From the NCBI RefSeq assembly GCF_022201045.2, contig NC_068559.1, positions 24,559,501 to 24,623,500 on the forward strand: a stretch of 64,000 nucleotides of DNA. Reading direction: 5' to 3'. Position 1 is the first letter of the stretch; the number at the start of each line of letters is the position of its first letter. Position numbers and translations under genes: made by a program. The notes beneath the pieces were generated by a model. It had not been told where the DNA came from. It worked only from the letters and a program-made list of their open reading frames with translations, and searched no databases. Positions 49,262-62,583 of this stretch are shown here, one piece after another. The DNA comes from Citrus sinensis (taxonomy: Eukaryota; Streptophyta; Magnoliopsida; Sapindales; Rutaceae).

Positions 49262-52007
49262 CTACTCACAAAATTGAACACTTTGGAGCTTTGAGGCAGC
49301 CGGCTTGTCCAAAAACCATACCAACTTCCCATTTGTTGGCTGGGCCATTCGTGCTGGCAGTGATGGGCAATTAGGTCCAAGGTCATCAATCGCCAAGTGC
49401 ACAGCCTCTGCCTTGCTCTCACCTGTCACGACCACAACTACATTGGATGCTGAGTTGATGACAGGCAAAGTGAATGTGATCCTCTCTGGTGGGGGTTTAG
49501 GCGAATCAGTGATAAAGCTTACCCACTGATTTTTCACATCAAGCACCGAATGGTTAGGGAACAGTGAGGCAACATGGCCATCAGAGCCCATTCCAAGAAG
49601 AATGAGGTCAAATTTGGGGCAGTCACTAATATCAGAGACACAGACCATCCGGGTTTTCACCAGCTGTCGGATGTCAAACTCATACTCATCAGCAGCCTCC
49701 TCTGCTGACAATGAATCATTAATGGAATGTACGTGACTGGGAACTATCGGAACCTGCTATAACAAAATGTTCTTATTATCAAGAGAAAAATAATTAAACA
49801 GGATTGGGTTGCCAAAACAGAAAGCAATATTGATACTACCACATTCTGATATCTAACTTAGACAACCTTATTTAAGACAAGGCATGCACTTGTCCGAAAT
49901 TAGAAGGCTATCAAAAAATCCAGGAAAGCACATACTGAAGCAGTTTCAACTATTAGTCCTTCTCATTATTCAGAAAGATACATCAAACGACATGCCCAAC
50001 CACCTTCACTTAGACGTGCCAAAAAAAAAGAAAAAAACGACAAGAAGAAGCGCCCACCCGCGTAGAAAGCTATCAAAAACTGGTTGTAGTATCTCCGCAA
50101 TCAATATGATTTCCTTTTTCTTCTGACAATAATAAATACTACTAAATGTGCTACAGCTTCCCAACATAGATTTTGCACATTCATAGCGGCACTTAATATA
50201 ACTGTAAAAATATTATTATTCATGACATTAACTATATTAACTTAAAAGAAAAAAGAAAGATCACATGTCCTATTTGTCTAACTTGATACTTAATAACACT
50301 TAAAAAAAGTTTTCTTTCAGAAACCAGCATATCAATGATGGCCGCAATTATGAACTCAGAGTTAGTTTTGGTCAATGATACATGTTAAAAATATTTCTGC
50401 ATCGCATAGAGAAAAGTTTGAGCTAATGTGGAAAAATATTTCATGCAAAGACTTAAAATCCAACCAGAGCAGTGCGAACTGGAAAACTTCCTAAGAATCA
50501 GAAACACAATTCTTTGCTTATGCATAATCCGGTGTGAATGTACATGATGGAAAAAGATGGAAAAGGAAAGAACCAACAAAAAGTTTACATAGTTTGTCAT
50601 ACAAATTGCAATATTTGAGAAATTCTTTTCTCCATATGCAACATTCCTTTTGTATAATAGGAAGATTTATCAAATTCTTCTTAGGAGTTCCTACAGAACG
50701 AATATGATATGAGGGTGATAACATAATGGTTTATCACATCACTTAATGGCTAAGTTTGAAATAGCTTCAGTGGCTTATAAGTGGTTGAGATTGCTTCAAG
50801 TTGTACTCGTCTATAAATGTAAGGAAACCCAAAACAACTACCAAACAATTTTCTTTGGGTTAAAAAATTTTCTGCTTCCTTAGGAAAAAGGGATTCCAAT
50901 TCAAAGTCAATACATAATGCAATCATTTCCTCCTCGTCACGAACTTAATAAAAATTTCTGTGGCAATATCCCCATCTTTAATATAAGTGCAGCAAACCGT
51001 TAAGACTCAAATTTCCATATCAGAAAACAACAGTAAAAAGAGAAATTGGGCTAAAAAACAAACCTGGAATAGTTTGTGAAACTCAGAGATTAATATTGCA
51101 TAAGTGTTCGCAAACAAGAAACTTGAATGGATACACTTGATAAGTAAATATTACTACAATTCATTAAAGTTTGATTCCAAACCACAGCATGCCACACCAT
51201 AATACATGGAACTGAAGCAGTTAGAACCTACCAAGAGAAGATACTTCATCATCCAAACAGAGGTTTTAGCTAATTAATGGCAGATGAAACAACAACAACA
51301 ACAGCAGAAGGTGACAAGCACCAGATTTATTGGCTGAGCAACTAATCTCAAGCAAAAACATCCAGAAACTGAAGGGATCAAGACCAATTCTAAGACGGAT
51401 TTGTACTGACCCAGCCACACCACATACTAACCAACTGAAGATCGTCGTCGTTTTCTCATTATCAAGAACAGAGGAAACAAAATGCACCAAATATTTGAGA
51501 AGGAAGCTTGACTTTTAACCTTTCTTAGAACCAAGAACAGGCTATATACAGTGAGAAGTAAGAAGGGACGAAAAAGTAAGAAGAAAGAAAGACAACATGG
51601 AAGAAAGATACAAACCTTGGACAAAAGGCCTTCCTTTGCAAGCTTATAATTGCTATCAGAATGATTTTTTGCCACTACGCGTTCGTCTGCCCAGAATATA
51701 TACCATTTAGCCCAGTCAACAGTCTTGTTATAAGGAGCTTCACAGAGTTTCCTGTTTCACACAAGATACTTTATCCAAGAACACCAATAACACAAAACCA
51801 ATTAATCAAATAACAAAAAGGGAGGCAATGATACCCCATTAAGCCAATGAGGGAACCACCAGATAAGGCAATGGCAAAGACACCACGCTCTTTCACTGAT
51901 GCCTCTGACAAATCAGCAATATAGTCTGCCAAATTGGTGCTAAGCTCCTCCACACTCTCATGAATCCTCAACTCCCCTCTATCTCTATGAACCCCAGAAA
52001 AAGCCAT
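49262..52007 (-). CDS. PGL: 6-phosphogluconolactonase
   Basis: Three exons (51835-52007, 51616-51751, 49262-49753) join in phase to 266 residues, right for cytosolic plant PGLs. The enzyme hydrolyses 6-phosphogluconolactone in the second step of the oxidative pentose phosphate pathway. The SugAL/NagB-like fold shows [13 protein letters not shown] (about 44-58), [11 protein letters not shown] (about 74-84), [34 protein letters not shown] (about 152-169), [20 protein letters not shown] and VWFLDKP. There is no transit peptide; the N-terminus [15 protein letters not shown] starts directly before the domain, so a cytosolic form is likely. The C-terminus SVQFCE is not a clear peroxisomal signal. 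Intron 2 is 1862 nt. The leader probably contains an intron, because a GTAAGC donor lies at about 52614-52619 (-). Confidence 0.95.
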
Positions 52008-53618
52008 GCTTTCAACAAGCTATCAACTCTATCACAATAACAAACAAAAAAAAAAAATAACCAGATTGAGATTGAAGAAATATGAAAGATACAATTCCAT
52101 CAACTAAAATTGAAGTAAAAGTAGTTAAGCATCAATACTATAAATATGGATGAAAGCAAATAGCCACCAACTCTATAGATCATTAACACTAACTAAATCA
52201 TCTAATCCTTACAAGAACATGATTAAAAGCAAAATTGCAATCGTCAGCAGTCAGAATTAATGAAAAAATAAATTAAAAAACAAGTTTTTCATATCATCAA
52301 ACAGATCATGGTATGCATGAAGTCATAATTGACTTCGACAAGGCAATCCAACTACAAGGGTATGATCATTAACAACCAAATAATCACAGATCAATGTGAA
52401 AAAGCCGGAATCAGTTAAATATGCATTAAGAAATAGATAAATTTTACAGCAAACAAAAGCATGCCCAGATCATAAAACAACTTCAACTCACATCCACATT
52501 GCGCAAAGAAAGCAAAACATACATCAAGATCAAATAAAACACATGCAATTAAGAATCTCAGTAACTGAAACACATAGCAAAATAAAAAATAAATAAAACA
52601 AGAAAAGAGAAAATGCTTACAAAGAAAAAAAAAAAAGGAAAGAAGATGATAGGTGGCAAAGAGAAGCAAGAAACTGACGAAGATGAAAGATGGGTATCAA
52701 CACGAAACTATTATATAACAACATTTACATGTACCAAAATATATAATAAATAAATATGAAAGATTATATATATATATATATATATATATGCATATATATT
52801 AAAAATAAATAAATTAATCCATTTAGTGTTTGCGTTTATAATATAATAAAAATTTCTTTCTCAACTTCTTGAGATGAAGTTTGAGAAAGGAAGAATTTTA
52901 ACCTTCTGGGCTTCCGTCTGCATCCAACGATCGTGACAAAACACATAACATTACAATAGCAAATGGATAAATAAATAATAATAATAATAAACTCACTGTG
53001 TTGTTTTGTGTTAATTGTTTTCTCTTTTCAAGATTATGAGAAAATCTCTCTTTCCTATAATCTCTCCTAAAACATCTTTTTCTTTTTTTCCCCTCCCCCC
53101 TTTTTTTTTCCTACAAGTAAAACGCAATTAGCATTTTACCAGAAAAAGATAAATTTGTTTGGATAAGTAATTATTATTTGTGTTTCATATTTTTGGAAAG
53201 AAGACAAGAGTTAAGAAAGGGTTTAAAGTAACCAAACACCTGTCCAATTCTTTTCATGACAAGTGTATTCATGGGTACTTTTGTCTTTTGAAGAATCTTT
53301 TTATATTTTAGTGGGTCTTGTTGTTTAGTTATTTTTTAATTTAATTGCAGCAAGTAATATGAAAAATTATGTTTTCTTTATAGAAAAATAAAATCTACTG
53401 CTTTTTCTTTGTTCCTTTATTAGCTTTCTTTCAATTTTTTTTTCCTAATTTTCTTTTTGGAATGTCACCCCAAAATCAGCTACTTTATTACACTTTTTAT
53501 ATGTTTCTTCTGTACGTATTTGGGTGCGTGTCTTCCATCAGTTCTTTCATATTTAATCTCAAATATTCTTCTACTAAGACTGTGAAGTTATAATATTATG
53601 TGAGGGAGAAGTCTATCT
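52008..53618. other. PGL leader/promoter and AT-rich intergenic DNA
   Basis: This includes the probable leader intron of PGL, an (AT)n run at 52765-52789, a C/T-rich stretch at 53060-53110, and no second gene. Confidence 0.5.
52765..52789. repeat. (TA)n microsatellite
   Basis: Twelve uninterrupted TA dinucleotides, about 760-780 bp upstream of the PGL start codon. Confidence 0.9.
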
Positions 53619-53742
53619 TACAGATTCTGTAACATACATCCCCCACTCCATGCACTCCACGTGTCCCACCATGTGAAAACAAAGCAAGCAAATGGCACCA
53701 CTGGGAGCTGGTTAACCTGGTCTGTATGTTACAGAATCTGTA
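53619..53742. repeat. 124-bp MITE with perfect 20-bp inverted ends
   Basis: TACAGATTCTGTAACATACA at 53619-53638 is the exact reverse complement of 53723-53742. Each end also contains an internal palindrome (ACAGATTCTGT). The 84-bp interior is GC-richer than its surroundings (CCCCCACTCCATGCACTCC). No target-site duplication is evident. Confidence 0.7.
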
Positions 53743-56700
53743 CCGTAGCTAGCTCCTTATGTGAGATTTTACTTAGTAGAATTTTAGAATATATTAAAAG
53801 TAATATAATCAATTAATACATATATATATATGATAATTAAATTTAATATATTCATAATTTATATGGTAGTTTTTTAAAATAGATATACATGTATTATAAT
53901 ATTATTTATTTATTGTATAACTAATATAATACTTCTAATGTATTTTAAAATTTTTTCGTTAGCTTGAAAATTATTCTCAAAAACGTTTAACAACTAAATT
54001 ACACTTAAATTATTGAGAACAACTCTTGCATGGTGAATGGAAGATCCCACATTTTAATGAATATGTGTCGTGTAAATTGTACTCCATGGTGAATGAATAA
54101 ACAATTGAAATCGTAGCCCACAGATCTTGAAGTCCTAAAGGTCATTTTGACAACTATGATCGGCAATGTACATCCTCCATTCAGCTTGATTTAAATGACA
54201 TGGTGTTATCTTCTTTTTCTTTTTTCTTTTTTTTTTTTCCCCCACTTTAGTACATTAAGATTTATTCCATTTCCACCAAACAAAATGCAAATTACAATTT
54301 AGAAATACATCAAAAGACTTATTATGGTGCTGTCTCCTTCTCTTCACGTTAAGGTCGTGGTTCAAATCTTCAATGTGATTGAAGGAGTTCATTTTCATTT
54401 GATTTTATCTTTATGTATTAGTATTTGTGGGCTTCTATCTTCTATGTTACCTTTATAGACTTCAACATTATGCATCAAGAAAGATACCTGTTAAAAAGAA
54501 TTTTTTTTAAATTAATTTATGACTTTTTTTTTTTTTTTTGGTTCTTGTACTGATGAATTTCTTGAATTTAGACCTCAAAATTACGAAGGAAACAAAAAAT
54601 TACACTATAATAATGTACGAAAACAAAAGGTGAAAATTATACTTGCTTAAAGTGAAAAGAAATCAAAATTGGACAAAATTGGGCTACGATTTTTTATTAT
54701 TTTTTGTATTTACATATCTTATGATACGTGTAACAAAAAATTGGTGAGATACAACAATATAAAAGTTTTGAATGGTATTTTTTTTTCCCCTCTAAACACT
54801 GAATATCTATGAATGTGACTGAACGACGAATAGATTTAGATGTTTATATGTGAATCACACTTTTTTTTAAATTTCTTTTAGTTAAATAATCTAATGAAAT
54901 AAATAGAGTTGTTTGAATGCTATAAAACGTATAGCTTTGTTATTTTTTAAAAATTTAATCAAATATAAAATAATTATTTAAAAAATAAATAAATATGTAT
55001 GTAGCAAATTTTTTCGTTAGAAGAAAACTACAATTTTTTTTTTCTATGCTAGGAAATAAATTGATTGTGTAGTAAATTCGTGTCAGTCAATGAAATTAGG
55101 TCCAATTCATCTTTGGGCAGGTCTATACAAACATTGGCCCATCAATTTAAGTTTACCCAGATATAGTTATTTAATATTTAGCAGTACTATTTTGATTTTT
55201 TAATATTTTTTTTCAGTAGTTAAAATGTGTGAAGCAAAAGCTTATTTCGTAGAAAGACAAAACTTGATGTATGTGGCCTTTCATACGAGTCTCTGGATGG
55301 ATATAGTGTTTGTTTTGAAGAGAGATCATGTCAGCCAGCCATCATTTTCTTCATTTTCTCCAACCTCCACCACAAAATAGTAGTAGTACTAATAATAATA
55401 GCATTAATAATGAAAATATCATGAGAGTTTGGAATCTCTCTCTCAATCGATATCAAGCAGTAGTACCAAAAGCAGAGAGTGAATTTGCTAATGCTCAAGT
55501 CAAGTATGTATATATGTATGTATATTTTTTTATAGAGTTTGTAATTTTGCAAAACTCTGAACAAATAAATCAAAGCCCCCACATCACGACATATCAAAGA
55601 ATTGGGGTACCCCAGTTTCGGGTATCTAGCTAGCAATTATCAAAGGGGACTGACAATTTTTGATGGAGTCTTTACTCTTTTGGAGAGAAGAAGCAAGAGG
55701 AGGAGCCATTAAAGCACCATCCATGTCTTTAAGACAATGTCTTGCTTCGTAGTTCATAGTGCATTTCTGGATTTCTTTTGATCACAATCATACGATCATT
55801 CTCCAATCCCACTTCAAATATTCAACTAGTTTATGGAGAGCTACTTCTTAGCTTTACTACTTCTCTTTTTACATCTTAATGGGAGGATGAAGTTCCATGT
55901 GGGGAAGCCTTCTTTTTTTTTTTACAATTTAATCATCAAACTTTATTTATTCCTCAACAGACCCCTTTGTGGATGTGGACTTGATCAGATTCGGACATCC
56001 TTATCTTATAAAATACAATTATGGTAGCGTATAGGTAGCGCCTAGTGCACATTCAAATACGTATTTATAATGTTTAGACTTTTCGGACTTGATTTATATA
56101 TACATATATAATATTTCTCAAGGAGTAATTCCTTTAATTATTAATAAGGGATAAGTTAAAAGACAAGAAAAACACACTCTAATAAGCTCACTCTAAAAAT
56201 CATAGAAGAATCATGAAAAATACGAAAAACACGAAAAAAAATCTTAGAATTGAAAAATGACTAGAAAAAGAGCAGAATTTTCAGCTCCACTTCAGAAAGA
56301 AAAAAAAAAAACAGTGCATACAGTTCTGGATTTGATTTGTCTCGTCGCAAACTTCGAAATAGTATATTATATGCTGAAAACGAACACCTATAACTCAAGT
56401 TATGGCCTCCGAAATGTATTCTTCTTATAATACACAACCACTCTACATGATATTTACATGTTTTGAAGCATTCTAAAGTGAGAAATTTCTTCATTTGATC
56501 TCATCCCATCTTCTAATTAAGTTGTGATGAATTAACAAAGAGAATTAAGATTAATTGTCATGTAGATGTTATTAGTGTTTTGTTCTATAATCCTTTGAAA
56601 TAAGGCACAAGTGACGTAGAAAGAGAAAGCAAACAGTTAAATAGTCGATGACAATTATGAGACCTCCGAATATTAAGTTAGTGATTTGAAAATAGAGAAC

Positions 56701-58232
56701 TAAAGAATAAATTATAAAGCTCCGGAGTATTATTATTATTATGTATTAGAAGTTTTGAAAGCATGGATGAAGATGATGGATATTGCTGACACCGATGTCT
56801 TTTAAATTTGGTTGAAAAATATAGATGCTAAGAGGTAATATTTATTCAGCCAAATTGTAAAATTTGATATATATAAAAATCGGTATTTTATATGCACGAT
56901 ACGAAACATCTCATTCAATTTTGTTTTAATTAAATATATCATATAAATTAAAATTAAAATACTAATAAAAATTAATAATAATAATATATTTTTCATCCGA
57001 CGGTTACTAGAAACAATCTCGGCCAGCCCAGGCCTAAGAGTCGCACAATAAATGAAAAACTAATAGCCACTCAACATGGAAGGGAATTTACGGCTGAAGA
57101 CAACATTAACATATCAAATTATCAATAATAATAATCAATGACTTGTTCTCACTCACTGAAACTAAAAGGCGAGATGCTTGTTTTCTTGTAAAATTTAAGA
57201 TTAAAAGACTCGTCACTGGCGTGTGGGGATCTACTACTACTACGTGCCTTGCCATCAACAACAACTTCTTCTCTTTTAAAAAAAAACTTTAACAAAATTC
57301 AATTCTTCTTTTCCTTTTCCTTGATTCAAATTCAACCAACCAACGCGGATACAAAATTTTAAGGCTGCAAGCAAAGTTAACGTGTTAATTAATAATTGTG
57401 ATATTTAATTACCGCTGAAAATGTTTATATATTTGTTAGTATAATCAATCAATCATTCACTTGAGAGAAATTCTTCAGTTTCAACCACCGCAATTAGTGA
57501 AACTTTGGAAACTCACATGGAATCTTTGATGGCTTTAGTTAGCGAAGACTAATTCCCGTCAATAATAACAAATATTCTATTTTACAGATTCCTTTTGTGA
57601 AGTTGTGATGGAACAACCCTTTAATTTTTTATTTATTTATTTTTACTGAACAGGAGCAATATGAAAATTATGGAACAAGTAAAATAAAATGGGTCGAATA
57701 TATTAATGGAATTTGTGCGAGTAAGGAGGAGTTATTTGTCTCCCATCAGCACGAAACATTACTGGGTTTGATGAATCTTAGTTAAAAAAAGAAAAAAGAA
57801 AATGGGAAATCAACTTTTTTTTTTCTCAAAGTGTTTTGGTGGGCATTATTTAATTTAAGAAAAAAAAAAAGAAAATGGTAGCATGGGCATGATATTTTAT
57901 CATCAACTAATTACAACCCCACCAACGGAGAGAAGAAGAGAATCAACTCAAAAAATTAATAATGCGTTTCACTGTAATCGACATACTTTGTTAGTTCCAA
58001 GATCCCATCAGTCTCATTACCAGGTTTTTTTTTGGATCGTTTCCACTTTTGAATCTCCATGATGAGACCTAAACGGATGAAATTTCATCTCAGTGGGACA
58101 ATAATAATAATGCTCATATAAGTTTGATTATTAAACCCCCCCAAAAAAAAAAACTCCCTCTCTCTCACTTTAAATTGCTTTTTTAAAAAAAAAAAAAATC
58201 TGAAATGATCATGTAAAAAGAATTGATAATAA
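53743..58232. other. gene-poor AT-rich region
   Basis: No supported gene over about 4.5 kb. A 101-codon frame at 55328-55633 (+) begins with ATG but has an Asn/Ser run and no recognised domain. Trinucleotide runs occur at about 55385-55410. The sequence near 56325-56430 (CTCGTCGCAAACTTCGAAAT, then CAAGTTATGGCCTCCGAAAT) has the look of an old retroelement fragment, but this was not proven. Confidence 0.5.
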
Positions 58233-58516
58233 AGCTTAGTGGTTAGAACTCGTGACCTCACAATACGAGCCTTCACGACGTATTGTGAGGGTTAATTTCC
58301 TTTCTCAATTTGAGTGAAGACAATCATCTCTCTTTCGAAATGTCAATGGAGTGGACGTTTCTTGAATATTAGAGAGGATTAAAATTTGGATTGTACTATA
58401 TAAGATTTGTAAATTAGTCTCAATAATTATCTAATTATAAATATCAGTAGATTAATCTCATTAAATATGAGTTGTAATTTGAACATCAATCCCATATAAT
58501 TCCAAAAAAAAAAAAA
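58233..58516 (+). repeat. poly-A retroposon (SINE-like), copy 2
   Basis: The element starts near AGCTTAGTGGTTAGAACTCG and ends in a run of about 15 A. It is flanked by near-identical direct repeats, AATTGATAATAA (58221-58232) and AATTGATAGTAA (58517-58528). It shares ordered blocks with 30110-30346 (GACGTTTCTTGAATATTAGAG, TATGAGTTGTAATTT). A tail of A plus a 12-bp target duplication and no coding capacity indicates a SINE. A clear pol III box B was not found. Confidence 0.7.
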
Positions 58517-58528
58517 AATTGATAGTAA

Positions 58529-59703
58529 CATAATATTTGTGCCGGGTCACTCTCAATTATGGGCCTCCATGTTCTTCATGGAATTCCAAAATTGGTATCA
58601 ATCTAGGGGAGAATAAATTTCTTTCATTGGCAAATAGCAAATGGGGTCTTTATATTGATGAATGATGATCATTATCATGAAAAAATCTGCCATCCTTGCA
58701 CAACTGGACATAAAAGAAATGGAGAACACATCACATTGTTGGTCACAAGATTTACACCTGGAATTAAAAATTGTAGCAGATAAACACAACTTTTCTTTTT
58801 GATGGATAAGATAAAAATTGAATCTTTTTGATGGGAATTTCGTCACTGTTATTTTCCTCAAGATGGTCACCGACTTCAGTTGTTAGCTTTGGCCAAAAAT
58901 GTGTACAGAAATTGTACCAAAGAAAGGGACCCTTTTTAACTTTAATGCCACACCAGTCTCCTCCAACCAATGAGCTGGGTGACCTAACTTTGTAGGCGTT
59001 GTCAATTTGGGATGAAAGAAACGTTTAAATCAGATGATAAGATTGAAAAATGAAAAAAAAATAATAATAATCCACTTGTATTTTAGTGGCCCACTTATCT
59101 TAAATGAGCCTTTAGGGCCTTCCAGAGATGGACAATTGGACATACTCTATTTTCGCTTGAAGTTCATGTATCCTTGAATCCACATCATTATCATCCGCTC
59201 TTTTGTCCTCTGCATACATAAACATTTACTGTACATATCTGGCATTTTCTGTTAATTTCGGCTCCATCTAAGGGTCATTTTCCATTAATAATGAAAAGAA
59301 TTTATGAATTTAGCTAGCTTTAACATAATATCTAGAGGTTTGTTCTTTCAAAAAGGGCATTAATCTTAGTGTGTGCTCAGTCCATCCCGGCCAAATACTA
59401 GGAACAAGAAAGCAGCCTACAACCTGCAATACTTGGATGATGAATTGGCACGATCATAAGGCCATGCTGCCAGAAATGAGGAAAATCTTATGTGCCATTA
59501 AAATTTGTTGCATTATCATCCTCTTTAACATACTAAAACAAAGATCAGTAACTGAAAATCAAGGCTTCTCAAAAGATTGATATGTTTAAGCCTGACCTGC
59601 AGAGTACATAACGCAGTTTAAAAATAGGCATTCTTCACATGCATTGTGCTTTGGCTGTCATTGGCATATGGTAGAGCTAGAAGAAAGCAGAATCGTGCAA
59701 ATT
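58529..59703. other. intergenic region, no gene seen
   Basis: Short frames on both strands lack recognisable motifs. Confidence 0.5.
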
Positions 59704-60800
59704 AGGGGTGGGCAAATCGGGTTTCGGTTCGGGTTGTTCGGGTTTCGGTTCGGGTTTTAACCCGTTCGGGTTGGAGAATTGAACCCAATCGGGTTGAAAA
59801 CATCAACCCGAACCAAACCGAACCGAATTTACTTCGGTTCGGTTCGGTTTGGGTTGACAATTCGGATCGGTTTGGGTTGATAATTCGGGTTATAATTTTG
59901 GTTCGGGTTAATTCGGATTAGTTCGGGTTAGAATAATTCGGGTTAGTTCGGGTTAATTTACAATTTAATTAATAGCAACGATATTGTTGGGTTTAGCCCT
60001 TCGTTTTGGAATGAGTTTGGGGTTTCTGTTTATGTTGATGTGAAGATGTGGTGAGAATGAAAGTGCAGACATTGATGAATGATGATGGTGTTTGCTGTTA
60101 ATAGATTAAATTATACATAGATTGGGATCTGGATAAAGTGTGTTGTTGACTTGTTGTTGTGACCAGACAGTTTGAGACTCGGCTGCGTGCAAGTCAGCAA
60201 GTTACAGCGTCGCCGTCGGCAAGGCAAGACAAACCTTGATCTCGGAGGTCGGAGCAGCTACAGCGTCGGCAGATCGAGACTATGCTGGGCTGAGTGGCTC
60301 GCGAGGTGAATGCACAGCGCAGTTGCAAGCGAGGCGTGCTGGCTGACGGCGAGTGGGCTGCGATGAACGGCTGGTGTCTGTTGGAGCTAGACGGGGCTGC
60401 TGGCTGCTGCTGTGAGTGTTGTCGTCGTGGGCTGCTGTGGCTGTTGTCTGTTGGAGCTGAAGTGCTGACTGCTGAACGGGGCTGCTGTGGCTGGCTGGCT
60501 GGCTGGTGGCTGCTGCAGTGCTGCTGAAGTGCTGAATGCTGATGTCGTCAGCTACTGAGATGAGAATGAGAAGAGGGAGCAAGGAGGGGGAGGCCGGGAG
60601 GGAGACGAAGTGAGAGTTGAGAGATTTTTTACTTTGTTTAGGGATTTTTAGGGATTTTTTTTGTTTAATTAATGTATTATGTATATATATTTTTAATTTA
60701 AAAGTTAAATCTTAAAAAAAAAAGCTTCAACCCGAACGGGTTGAAGCTTTGAATCCGTTCGGGTTTTACCGGTTGAGGTGCTTGACCCGAGTAGCCAGCT
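59704..60800. mobile_element. degraded non-autonomous element rich in CGGGTT repeats
   Basis: The left end AGGGGTGGGCAAATCGGG is a typical plant hAT-type terminus. It is followed by about 240 bp of TTCGGGTT/CGGTTCGGGTT iterations, including a hairpin around 59810-59860. The right part (60730-60790) returns to CAACCCGAACGGGTTGAAGC and TTGACCCGAGTAGCC, a decayed inverted version. The GC-rich core (60170-60600) holds GCTGCTGTGGCTG and CTGGCTGG iterations. No transposase and no clear target duplication. Confidence 0.5.
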
Positions 60801-62583
60801 TTAGGTGGCCAAATTTGAAAAAAAAAAATGGACAAATGGTCACTATACTAGTGTTGGATATGAATCAGGATGGAAGACCAGTAAACATAGCAGAAACCAT
60901 ACGGATGAAAACAACCTTCAAGGCTTCTAACCAACCAACTCCATGCCTAAACAAGAGAAAGACAGAACAAGCATGTACTCGTTGAGGTTATTTTTGTGAA
61001 CAACATATAGATCCATATCCATGCATTGTGAACGGATTATTAACATGTGGAATCCAAATCAGAAACAGCCAATGGACAAGCAATGATCCCCAAAATTCAA
61101 CTCCACTCGTCCTAAATTCTAACTCTCCAAACGAACACGTGTAATGCAATTGAGCTGACGTGAAGCAGTAACATTTAATATTTTTATCCTGAAGTTGGCA
61201 GGAAAATGCTACACTACTAAGACTCCACCTGAGGTGAGCACAGCAACAAAAGGATGCAAAATAAAAAATAAAAAAAAAGTCACAAAAGTTGAGAAATGAA
61301 CAGAAAGAATTTTTAAGCCTGATGTGGCAACAGAGCACCATGAAAAAATAAATAAATTAAGAATATGGTCATTAGCAACAAAAGTATTTAACAGAACATA
61401 TATACACATGAAGAAAGTCAATAGCAAAATCAAAACAGAAGTTTCTTTCATTTAAACAGAAAAAAGAGGTGGCTCAATTACATGACGAGCACTTCTATCT
61501 AATACCAGCAACAACTGAGCCACCAAATTGTACAAAAATTCATAGGCGTGGAGCTACCAACACTAGTCTCTCCCCAGCGTGCTGAACATCTTGAGTACAT
61601 GCAGACTCAGATATAGCATTGCTAGAACATAATTGTTGCCCGGCAAAGTAACAATACGGAAATTGATTTAAGACAGGAATTTTAAAAAAGAAAAAAGAAA
61701 AATTGGCATTAACATCACTTACCATCGCATTCATCAGTTGGCGGTTCCATCTTCGTTCTTTAATTACTTGATCACAGAGATTCAACAACCGACATTGCCG
61801 CCCAAACCCTGCTCATTTATTATAGGCTCTGCACCCGAATTTGTTCCTAATTTAATTCTAAGCCATTAAGTCATTAACCCATCTGGTTGCATATGGGCCC
61901 AAATTTAATTACAACTTGTGCTCAAAGTACTCCTATTACGCCCATCCACATTCAGATTTAAGTATATATTATTTATTCAACAAGTTTGTAATTAATTAAT
62001 ATTGAATTCGCTTACATGATACTGGTTGGCTCAATAGGTGATTACTGATGCCAAGCAACGAGCGATGTTTCAAAATGAGGTTCCACTCATTTGAAAAAAA
62101 TAATGAAGTTCCATCAACGGCTTTAATAATTTGAATTAAATTGTCATACACTTTTCCCATATGTGAATTCAAGATCACACTTTTGGCAATCCTTGAGTTC
62201 TAAGATTAACTCGTCGAAATTTCTAATGATTAAAACAAGAGTTAAGATAAACTATAGACTCCTGTAAAAACTGAGGGGCATAATTCAATTAATTGGATTA
62301 AATAACTCTATGCCTCTCTAAACAACAACCCTTGCAGGCGTCATATGCAATGCAGATGCATGGTTAATAGTGAAAATGCTAGACAGCAGAAATTTAATTA
62401 GAACATGCATGAAGGCTACAATGTAAGACGCCTGAAGTGCCATTTTAAACTAGCATTTGATACTCAACTTTTCAAGTAAAATAACCAATAATTTCATCAT
62501 CTCGGTTCCTGTAATACAGAGTGTTTCATTTACAGTAATTTAAACCAGTAAACAGATTCGCAAACTGTGTCGAGAAACTCATC
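60801..62583. other. intergenic region 3' of the PPR gene
   Basis: No supported gene. A short minus-strand frame at 61540-61788 contains an ATG-led piece (MEPPTDECD) directly before a good GTAAGT donor, but no following exon can be joined to give a recognisable protein. Confidence 0.4.

Noticed and set aside
55328-55633. 101-codon ATG-led frame with Asn/Ser run
   Set aside because: It has no recognisable domain or conserved motif, an opposite-strand frame of equal length, and the surroundings are AT-rich. It cannot be supported without transcripts.
59700-59960. Telomere-like repeats
   Set aside because: The iterated unit is TTCGGGTT/CGGTTCGGG rather than TTTAGGG and lies in an element with hAT-type ends.
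61540-61788. 82-codon frame near a good donor site
   Set aside because: Alternative splicing into the downstream acceptor gives only a 28-residue peptide with no known relative; not enough to call a gene.
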